A stretch of 5,158 bases of DNA from Myxococcales bacterium (GTDB taxonomy: Bacteria > Myxococcota_A > Polyangia > Polyangiales > Polyangiaceae). Shown in pieces: positions 1-5,158 of the stretch (the stretch's first letter is position 1; every line of letters begins with the position of its first letter). The stretch lies in assembly GCA_013298325.1 (NCBI GenBank), contig JAAFHJ010000385.1:1-5158 (forward strand). The letters are read 5' to 3'. The notes below the pieces were generated by a model. It ran no database searches. It saw nothing but the letters and a program-made list of their open reading frames with translations, and had not been told where the DNA came from. Made by a program: the position numbers and the translations under genes.

Positions 1-1
1 G

Positions 2-712
2 GTCGTCTTTGACGATGGCTCCCGGCAGGAGATTTCCTACGCACTCGTCGATGCGAGCGGCGCCCAAGACGGGGATCGTGTGCGCGTCGCCCGCTGCGGG
101 CTGGAGGTGACGACCGTCCTGCCGTGGCTTTCCCTGGAGGAGGCGCTGGCTGTCTTCGTGCGCTACGGGATCCTCCCGGCAGATGCGGCGCCACCCGATG
201 CCGCCACCGACACCCCGTGGCCGCTCGCACTGTTTGACATTGTTTGGGGGGCGCACGAAGCGAACGTGCGGCACGAGGCGATCGTCGCCTTCGACCCCGA
301 CGAGCTCTCCGCCGACCTTCTCGCCAGCTGGCTTCGCCGCTCGGGCCTTCCAACGGCGACGGTCACCAACGCGACCGCGAAAGATGGCGGACCGTCCCTC
401 GTCCTCGACCTCGGGAACGACCCCCGTCTTTCTGGGCCCGTCCGTTCGCGACCGCCAGCGAATTTCCTGGCGGAGGCGTCGCGAGAGACGGCGGGCCCAC
501 TTCCACAGGGGCCCGCCGTCTCTCGCGCCGTGCGGGCCGTCGCCCACGAAGTGGGGCCCCATCTTCACGAGATCCTGGAAGAGGTAGACTCCCCCTGGCG
601 CTGGTACTGGGTCCACTCCTGGGACGCGCGCGCCGCCTTCGTGCGGCTCAACCGGGAGGCTGCCGCGGCGCTCGGCGTCGGACTCTTTGAGGCGCGACGC
701 GGCGATCGGTGA
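2..712 (+). CDS. C-terminal part of an unrecognised protein (5' truncated)
   Basis: An open frame runs without a stop from base 2 to the TGA at 710-712, giving 236 residues. Codons before the first possible internal start (GTG at 80) already look coding, reading VVFDDGSRQEISYALVDASG, so the true start most likely lies left of the window. I do not recognise the family. The visible protein is acidic and probably soluble, with no clear membrane segment. It has a Pro/Ala-rich stretch around residues 58-70, a likely alpha/beta segment (FDPDELSADLLASWLRRSGL, roughly residues 95-115), and an aromatic C-terminal patch (SPWRWYWVHSWD) followed by a helix (AAFVRLNREAAAALG). A perfect 19-bp inverted repeat sits inside the gene at 480-527 and is translated as part of a Gly/Pro-rich stretch, SRETAGPLPQGPAVSRA. 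The gene converges on the lipoprotein gene, with 21 bp between the two stops. That this is a gene is well supported; its function is unknown. Confidence 0.75.
   Translation, partial: VVFDDGSRQEISYALVDASGAQDGDRVRVARCGLEVTTVLPWLSLEEALAVFVRYGILPADAAPPDAATDTPWPLALFDIVWGAHEANVRHEAIVAFDPDELSADLLASWLRRSGLPTATVTNATAKDGGPSLVLDLGNDPRLSGPVRSRPPANFLAEASRETAGPLPQGPAVSRAVRAVAHEVGPHLHEILEEVDSPWRWYWVHSWDARAAFVRLNREAAAALGVGLFEARRGDR
452..473. repeat. 7-bp inverted repeat just upstream of the large hairpin
   Basis: CCGCCAG at 452-458 is the reverse complement of CTGGCGG at 467-473, with an 8-nt loop, CGAATTTC. It lies 6 bp before the 19-bp inverted repeat, so the transcript could form two stacked hairpins. 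A 7-bp match is within reach of chance in such GC-rich DNA. Confidence 0.4.
480..527. repeat. Perfect 19-bp inverted repeat with 10-nt loop, inside a gene
   Basis: The left arm is 480-498 and the right arm 509-527, with loop 499-508 (ACTTCCACAG). The arms are exact reverse complements with a GAGAGACGGCGGGCCC core. The repeat would form a very stable hairpin in RNA or extruded DNA. No T-tract follows, so it is not a canonical intrinsic terminator, and it lies within an uninterrupted reading frame. Several codons here (CGA, CCA, CTT, CCA, TCT) are less GC-ending than usual for this gene, which may hint at an inserted palindrome. Origin and role are unknown. Confidence 0.85.
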
Positions 713-733
713 GCACACCGTCACGCGCGTAGG

Positions 734-1873
734 CTACTTGGCGAAACGCTCGAAGTTGATGAAGGAATCGCCGGTGTTGGGGCAAGTTCCCGTCGTAGCG
801 ACGTCGACCATCGCGCCGCCTCCTGCACTCGCGATGCCTTCGAAGGGGCTCGCAGTTCCGAGCCTTTCGGACACCCAGGAGCCGCCGGAACGCGCGACGC
901 GGGACAGCGTGAAATCGGAAGCGCCACGGACGACGTTGACGACGTCGCCGCCGGGGGAACCGAACGTCGGGGCGAAGCCGTTGGAGACGATGTTCGGCAG
1001 CGGAACGAGCGTGGTGCCGGCTACGTTTGACGACAGGGTAGTTCCCTGGCGCACGAGCAATGCGCCGCTCGCGAGGTGAATTTGGTCGACCGGGGTGAGG
1101 TTCACGCTCGTCGCCGGCGACCCAAGTCCCGGTTTTTCGTCGATGTACAGGGTGTTGTTACGGACTTGCGCGAAAAAGGCCTGCGGCAGGTCGGTCACCG
1201 CGACGCCGCGGTTTTGACCGCCGCTCCCGGCGATAACCGTGGAGGCGTTGCTCTCGTAAAAGGGCGTTCCGGAGGCGGCGATCCACCCGATCGTCGCCTC
1301 CTGCCCCTTGGTCGCCACTGCCGCCGCGGCAATTTTTGACGCGGTCAGGCCAACGCCGAACGGTTTCGATGACGTCAGCCCCGACGCTTCGTCGACCCGA
1401 AACAAGATGCGCCCGTGGGTGACGACGGCGACCCCTTCGTGGGTCGCGAGGAGGAACGCCGGATCGGGCGCAGGCAGTTCAAATTCAGCCCCTTGGCCGC
1501 AGAGGGGGGCGCCGGAAGCGACCGTTGCGCGCCCCGTCTGGTGGAGGACAAGGGTGTTTAAGCCAGCCCCGCACGACGGCCCGAGCCAGTAAACCGACGT
1601 CGCCGTGACGGCGACTTGCGGAAGCGAAAGGGCGCCTCGCGAGCCGTTGCATCCTGCGCGGAGCCCGTCGAACGTTGGGCCAGCGTCGATGGGGCTGCTA
1701 TCGCCCCCGTCGGCTGGCGCGCTGTCCGGGGTGCCCGCGTCCGGGGGGGCGCTGTCGGCGGTCGCGTCGAGGGGCGCGCCGCTGTCGGTGGCTGCCGGTC
1801 CGATGGTGAACGACGGGGCGGCGCTGCAGGCGACCGGCAACGCGAAGACGAGGGCAATCAAAACGGGACGCAT
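734..1873 (-). CDS. Predicted lipoprotein with Asp/Ala/Pro linker, possible propeller fold
   Basis: This is a 379-residue protein predicted to be exported and lipid-anchored. I chose the ATG at 1871-1873 because it gives a compact signal peptide, MRPVLIALVFALPVAC, with candidate lipidation Cys16. Pro at -3 makes the lipobox imperfect. Residues 28-66 are a low-complexity Asp/Ser/Ala/Pro/Gly linker, typical of surface lipoproteins of Myxococcota. The remainder is beta-rich, with an ATSVYWL motif at about 91-97 that resembles the repeat start of myxobacterial beta-propeller-like proteins, but I see only one clear copy. Cys75, Cys101, Cys125 and Cys364 could form disulfides after export. No catalytic motif is visible. 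The frame stays open upstream to 2332, but that extension is Arg/Pro-rich and overlaps the kinase gene on the other strand. A second in-frame ATG at 1934-1936 would add 21 residues; AAGGA directly abuts it, too close for a good ribosome site. No convincing Shine-Dalgarno precedes 1873 either. The gene is divergent from the kinase. Specific function is unknown. Confidence 0.8.
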   Translation of the reverse strand: MRPVLIALVFALPVACSAAPSFTIGPAATDSGAPLDATADSAPPDAGTPDSAPADGGDSSPIDAGPTFDGLRAGCNGSRGALSLPQVAVTATSVYWLGPSCGAGLNTLVLHQTGRATVASGAPLCGQGAEFELPAPDPAFLLATHEGVAVVTHGRILFRVDEASGLTSSKPFGVGLTASKIAAAAVATKGQEATIGWIAASGTPFYESNASTVIAGSGGQNRGVAVTDLPQAFFAQVRNNTLYIDEKPGLGSPATSVNLTPVDQIHLASGALLVRQGTTLSSNVAGTTLVPLPNIVSNGFAPTFGSPGGDVVNVVRGASDFTLSRVARSGGSWVSERLGTASPFEGIASAGGGAMVDVATTGTCPNTGDSFINFERFAK

Positions 1874-2124
1874 AGGCGGGCGCAGGGTAGCGAGGAACGG
1901 CACCGGCGCAGCCAGACAAAGCAAACGGCTCAGCATTCCTTGCTTCGATGAAACGAGCGCCACGATGAAGGTCTCGCGCAGCGGCGGCATCTGGCGCAAA
2001 TTCTGCGTTCCGCAACTCAAGTGTGCGATGGTCCGTCGGGTGGACGCTACAGACCGGGGTAGACGTTGATCAGGCAACGCACGGGCAGCCGGCACACGCG
2101 CACGCGGTTCTTTGGGGGCGATGA
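1874..2124. other. Divergent intergenic spacer, likely holding both promoters
   Basis: These 251 bp separate the starts of the lipoprotein gene (minus) and the kinase gene (plus), so both promoters probably lie here. I looked for -35/-10 pairs and for a sigma-54 GG/GC pair on both strands and found none I would defend. No strong palindrome was found. A 7-bp direct repeat, CGATGAA, occurs at 1946-1952 and 1963-1969, which can easily be chance. If the lipoprotein starts at 1936, the spacer shrinks to 188 bp. Confidence 0.5.
2114..2118 (+). promoter_or_regulatory. Likely ribosome binding site of the kinase gene
   Basis: A GGGGG run lies 6 nt before the ATG at 2125. An in-frame TGA at 2122-2124 directly precedes that ATG, so the reading frame cannot begin further upstream. 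The next in-frame Met is at residue 98, which makes 2125 the sound start. Confidence 0.55.
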
Positions 2125-4308
2125 ATGGCCAAAAAACGGCGACTTCGGGTCGAGATTGCGGGCGCGTCGATCGCCGCCGCCGAAGGCGATTCCGCGGAAC
2201 TCGCAACGGTCGGTCGAAAGCCTTCGGAGGTGTTTGGCGCGTGGGTCGACCGGTGGGCGCTCCTCCCCGCGGAGGCGCTCGTACACCTATGGCGCGTTGT
2301 TGATGCCGGGCCATTTGTTGGTGCGGAAGCATGGGCGGAACGCGAAGGGGATCGCTTCGTGCTCTGGCTCGACCCGCCCGGCGAGCCGATCGATCCGGCC
2401 GACAGGGCCATCGCGATGGCCGCCGTTACTGCCGCGACGCCGGACACCCAGTGGGGCATCGTGGAGGCGGCGGTTCGCAGCGTCCTTGGGCATTCCGCCG
2501 GTGGTTGGTTTCCCGCCCCGCGAGGACCTTCACCGTTCGCCGGGACCGACGCCAGCTTTACCGACGTCCTTTTTGTGGACGACGTGGATGCTTGCGACGA
2601 CCGCGCGTTGCCGATCGCCGCGCGCGTTCGCGCGTGCGGCGGGCGCTCCGGAGCACTCGTCCCCTTCGCGAACGGACACTTCGTGTTCTGGTCGGAGGGC
2701 GTCGTTCTCGTTCCGGTGTCGCGACGTTTTGCGGCGCGGGACCTCTGCGACCACGCCTTCCGCGTGGCCGCTGGCCGCGGCGCCGTCGCCGACGGCGTAC
2801 GCGCAACGGCGCAGCGGGTCCGCGAACTCGTTGCCGCGGTCGGCGTTGCCGTTTGGCATTGTGACTTTGCCAACGACGCGTTCACCCTCGATGCGGCATG
2901 GTCGCACGCCTGGCCGGCGCTTGGTCCGGAATGCCGGAGTTTTGGCGACCTGCTTGCGGACGTCCACCCGGACGATCGCGGGCTCGTCGAGGAGGCCACG
3001 CGCGGGATTCCCCCCTTCAATGACTCGTCGTTGGCGACGTTCCGCGTCCGCGACGGCGCCGGCTGGCGCTGGCTCACCATGCGCGCGCGCGTGCTCAACC
3101 GCAACGGCGTGAGCGTTGACGTGCTGGAGGGGACCCTCAACGACGTCACGAGCGTGAAGCGCTTCGAAGAGCAGTTGCTTCAAGCCCAACGGTTCGACGT
3201 TGCGGGGCGCATGGCGGCCGGTGTCGCCCATGATTTCAACAACCTCCTCGCGATCGTCGCGACATGCGCGACGAATCTCGCCGCCGACCACGGGGAGACA
3301 AACGAAGAAATTTGCGCCATTCGCGACGCCACCTCCCGCGGGAGTTCACTCACTCGCCAGCTCTTGATGGTCTCGGGGCGGAAGGCGTTCGAGCCGCTCA
3401 TTTGCCCACTTGGCGACGTGTTCCGCGGGAGCGAAGCGCTCGTCCGCCGGGCGCTCGGCGCGCGGAACACGCTGCACTTCCCGACTACCTTCGATGGACT
3501 TGTCCGTATCGACGCCCATCAAATCGAACAGGTTTTCATCAACCTCGCCGTGAACGCGAAGGACGCGATGCCCGACGGCGGCCGGCTCGCGTTTGACGTC
3601 GCCACGGTCTCGCGCGCATCGGCCGAATCGGCCGCCCTCTTCGCCCTTGCCGACCCGGCGCTTTGGGCGATCGACTATGTGGCGATTCTCGTCGCCGACT
3701 CGGGCTGCGGCATTCCCGCCGAAGTTGTCTCCGAGATCTTTGAGCCGTTCGTCTCGACGAAGGGCCCCACCTCGGGCACCGGGCTCGGCCTCGCCGTTTC
3801 GCGCGGGATCGCTCGCGCGCATGGCGGCGATCTCATTCTTTTATCGACGTCTCCGAAGGTCGGAACGACATTCTGTCTCCTTCTGCCCCGCGAAGTGCGG
3901 CCGCCCGGCCCCGAAACCGTCAAGGCGACCGGGACCAGCATCGAACGCCCAGGTGGCGGGCGGCAAATCCTTCTCGTCGACGACAACGACGCCCTGCGCG
4001 TCCGCCTTGGAGCCTCCCTGCGACGGCGTGGCTGGAACGTCGTCCTCGCCGCGTCTGCCGCCGAGGCACGAGAGAGCTGGTCCCTCGAGCCTGCTGCGTT
4101 TGTCGCGGTGGTAACCGACATTTTGATGCCCGAAGAGACCGGCGACGTCCTCGTCGCGCGGCTGCGAGGACTGCAGCCCAGCCTCCCCGTCGTCTACATC
4201 ACCGGGTTCGTCGATGGCGCCCCAACGACGGACGGTCGGACGGCGCTCCTCGAGAAGCCTTTTTCGGTCGACGCGCTCGCGCGTGCTCTCGACGAGGTGA
4301 CGGAGTGA
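2125..4308 (+). CDS. Soluble hybrid histidine kinase (unknown N-term, PAS-like, HisKA, HATPase, receiver)
   Basis: This 727-residue sensor kinase autophosphorylates a His and can pass the phosphate to its own receiver. Residues 1 to about 230 match no domain I recognise. Residues about 232-347 look like a PAS_3-type fold (VWHCDF, HPDDR, FRVRDGAGWRWL, EGTLNDVTSVKR). The H-box GVAHDFNNLL carries phospho-acceptor His369; the HDFNN form is typical of the HPK4 class. The ATPase has an N-box (FINLAVNAKDAMPDGG, Asn473/Asn477), G1 (ADSGCGIP, Asp525), F-box (IFEPFVSTK) and G2 (GTGLGLAVSRGIARAHGG, 551-568). The receiver spans about 615-727, with acidic pair Asp619/Asp620, phospho-acceptor Asp665 (VTDILMPE), Thr693 and Lys711 (EKPF). 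All key residues are intact. No membrane segment is visible, so it should sit in the cytoplasm. It lacks a C-terminal HPt and any DNA-binding output, so a separate partner must carry the signal. A FIST-domain gene follows on the same strand and is a plausible sensory partner. Confidence 0.95.
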   Translation: MAKKRRLRVEIAGASIAAAEGDSAELATVGRKPSEVFGAWVDRWALLPAEALVHLWRVVDAGPFVGAEAWAEREGDRFVLWLDPPGEPIDPADRAIAMAAVTAATPDTQWGIVEAAVRSVLGHSAGGWFPAPRGPSPFAGTDASFTDVLFVDDVDACDDRALPIAARVRACGGRSGALVPFANGHFVFWSEGVVLVPVSRRFAARDLCDHAFRVAAGRGAVADGVRATAQRVRELVAAVGVAVWHCDFANDAFTLDAAWSHAWPALGPECRSFGDLLADVHPDDRGLVEEATRGIPPFNDSSLATFRVRDGAGWRWLTMRARVLNRNGVSVDVLEGTLNDVTSVKRFEEQLLQAQRFDVAGRMAAGVAHDFNNLLAIVATCATNLAADHGETNEEICAIRDATSRGSSLTRQLLMVSGRKAFEPLICPLGDVFRGSEALVRRALGARNTLHFPTTFDGLVRIDAHQIEQVFINLAVNAKDAMPDGGRLAFDVATVSRASAESAALFALADPALWAIDYVAILVADSGCGIPAEVVSEIFEPFVSTKGPTSGTGLGLAVSRGIARAHGGDLILLSTSPKVGTTFCLLLPREVRPPGPETVKATGTSIERPGGGRQILLVDDNDALRVRLGASLRRRGWNVVLAASAAEARESWSLEPAAFVAVVTDILMPEETGDVLVARLRGLQPSLPVVYITGFVDGAPTTDGRTALLEKPFSVDALARALDEVTE

Positions 4309-4321
4309 TCCCGTTCCGATT

Positions 4322-4354
4322 GAAGCGCCCATCGATTCCAGAAATCGGCGCTTC
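4322..4354 (+). repeat. Hairpin in the kinase-FIST spacer
   Basis: GAAGCGCC at 4322-4329 pairs with GGCGCTTC at 4347-4354 around a 17-nt loop. A competing pairing exists between CCGATT at 4316-4321 and AATCGG at 4343-4348, which overlaps the right arm of the first, so the two cannot form together in full. No T-tract follows, which argues against an intrinsic terminator and is compatible with read-through into the FIST gene. It could tune relative expression or mRNA stability, or be chance. Confidence 0.45.
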
Positions 4355-4387
4355 CAGGTCGGTGCCGCGGGCATCAGACTGGAAACC

Positions 4388-4393
4388 GGGGAG
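4388..4393 (+). promoter_or_regulatory. Ribosome binding site of the FIST gene
   Basis: GGGGAG lies 6 nt before the ATG at 4400 and 9 nt before a second ATG at 4403. Either start is possible and the difference is one Met. Confidence 0.65.
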
Positions 4394-4399
4394 AAGACC

Positions 4400-5158
4400 A
4401 TGATGCGTGTCTACAGGGGGGTGTCCCGCGAGGACGACGCCGACCGCGCCGTCGACGCTGCGACGGCGGAAATGGGGAATGTTGTTCCCGGAATCGTCTT
4501 CGCGTTCCCGGGAGGAAAACAGGACCCGGCGCAGGTTGCCGCTGCACTCCAGGAGCGATTTCCGCGGACACTCGTCGTAGGCGCATCGACGCCAGCGCCG
4601 CTCTCCGACGGCAAGCGCTGCGCCGGCGCTCTTGCGGTGGCGGCGGTTCATGGGCCGAGCACACGATGGAGTGCGCGCTCGCTGCACCTTTCTTCGTTTG
4701 ATGGCGAGGCCGCTGCCCGCGCCGTCGACGAAATGCTCGGCGAGTTGGACCTCGACCGCGATTCGGTTGCCGTCTCTGAGGTTTTTTGCCTCTTGTTCGT
4801 CGATGGGATCGCGAAAAAAGAGGAGAGCGTCTCCGCGATCCTCGCCGAGGCCCTCGATGGAATCGCCCTCGTTGGCGGCAGTGCCGGGGACGATCTTTCG
4901 TTTGCATCGACGTTTGTTATCCACGGACGGCAGGCGCTGCAAGGCGCTGCGACGATCGTCCTGGCGCGCTGCTCGGAGGGCTTCACCCTCTTCAAGCACC
5001 AGCATTTTACCACCTCGGCACGCCGACTCGCCGTGACTCGCGCCGACGTCTCCGCGCGGCGCGTGCGCGAGATGGATGGGGTCCCGGCCCTTGAGGCCTA
5101 CGCGGCCGCCCTTGGGATTCCCGCAACCGAGGTGACCCCGGCGATCGCGTCCCAAAAC
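4400..5158 (+). CDS. FIST-domain sensory protein (3' truncated)
   Basis: The frame is open for 253 codons to the right edge with no stop, so the C-terminus is missing. It matches the FIST family, cytoplasmic ligand-sensing proteins linked to signal transduction. The N-terminal FIST domain shows a beta-strand start (GIVFAFPGG), the motif LVVGASTPAPL (58-68) where the family usually has a G-C/S-T-T-A-G-E-like sequence, CLLFVDGIAKKEE (Asp135), and the hallmark LVGGSAGDDLSF (157-168). This is followed by a strand and FKHQHF (198-203), then VTRADVSARRVREMDGVPAL, which leads into the FIST_C region with MDGVPALEAYAAALG (225-239). No signal peptide or membrane segment is visible. It lies 91 bp after the hybrid kinase on the same strand, probably co-transcribed. 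In known NosP/NahK pairs a heme-binding FIST protein regulates a neighbouring kinase, so a similar partnership is plausible here. The ligand cannot be read from the sequence. The divergent 61-68 motif, lacking the usual Gly-Glu, is unusual. Confidence 0.88.
   Translation, partial: MMRVYRGVSREDDADRAVDAATAEMGNVVPGIVFAFPGGKQDPAQVAAALQERFPRTLVVGASTPAPLSDGKRCAGALAVAAVHGPSTRWSARSLHLSSFDGEAAARAVDEMLGELDLDRDSVAVSEVFCLLFVDGIAKKEESVSAILAEALDGIALVGGSAGDDLSFASTFVIHGRQALQGAATIVLARCSEGFTLFKHQHFTTSARRLAVTRADVSARRVREMDGVPALEAYAAALGIPATEVTPAIASQN

Noticed and set aside
480..527. The 19-bp inverted repeat as an intrinsic terminator
   Set aside because: No T-tract follows and the reading frame continues for another 185 bases through it.
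713..733. Bidirectional terminator between the convergent genes
   Set aside because: The 21-bp gap has no stem-loop with a T-tract on either strand.
1605..2069. Plus-strand frame of 154 residues over the lipoprotein start
   Set aside because: It is antisense to the signal peptide and Asp/Ala linker, with a composition mirroring that linker and no motif of its own.
1874..2332. N-terminal extension of the lipoprotein frame, adding 153 residues
   Set aside because: The added sequence is Arg/Pro-rich, overlaps the start of the well-supported kinase gene on the other strand, and would bury a clear signal peptide in the middle of the protein.
2066..3112. Plus-strand frame of 348 residues overlapping the kinase gene
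   Set aside because: It is Arg/Ser/Pro-rich, typical of an out-of-frame reading of GC-rich DNA. The kinase frame there leads into the PAS-like and HisKA domains.
2070..3149. Minus-strand frame of 359 residues opposite the kinase
   Set aside because: Its Ser/Thr/Ala/Arg-rich composition has no motifs, and it lies wholly opposite the kinase gene.
4199..5155. Long minus-strand open frame of 318 residues opposite the FIST gene
   Set aside because: Its translation is charged and low in recognisable motifs, while the plus strand shows clear FIST hallmarks. It is a shadow caused by high GC.

Overview
The window is high-GC DNA with long, mostly GC-ending codons. The style is that of a large-genome member of the Myxococcota (Polyangia-like): a lipoprotein whose mature end opens with an Asp/Ala/Ser/Pro linker ('DAG', 'DSAP', 'DAGP' units), a propeller-type 'ATSVYW' motif, and a soluble hybrid histidine kinase. 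The taxonomic guess rests on these features alone; no RNA gene or other phylogenetic marker is present.

Layout from left to right. (1) Bases 2-712, plus strand: the C-terminal 236 residues of a protein cut by the left edge, of unrecognised family. Inside its coding sequence is a perfect 19-bp inverted repeat. (2) Bases 734-1873, minus strand: a 379-residue predicted lipoprotein, convergent with gene 1 and separated from it by only 21 bp. (3) Bases 1874-2124: a non-coding divergent spacer between the lipoprotein and the signalling genes. (4) Bases 2125-4308, plus strand: a 727-residue cytoplasmic hybrid histidine kinase with an unrecognised N-terminal region, a PAS-like domain, an H-box of the HDFNN type, a HATPase and a C-terminal receiver. 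(5) Bases 4400-5158, plus strand: the first 253 residues of a FIST-domain protein, cut by the right edge. It follows the kinase after a 91-bp spacer that holds a small hairpin but no canonical terminator.

The functional core is the kinase plus FIST pair. FIST proteins are known or predicted small-ligand sensors that are often encoded beside signalling proteins; the heme/NO sensor NosP, encoded beside its kinase NahK, is the best known case. The natural reading is a two-gene sensory module in which the FIST protein detects a ligand and modulates the soluble kinase. Partnership and ligand are inferred, not shown by sequence. No mobile element, CRISPR array, tRNA or rRNA was seen.
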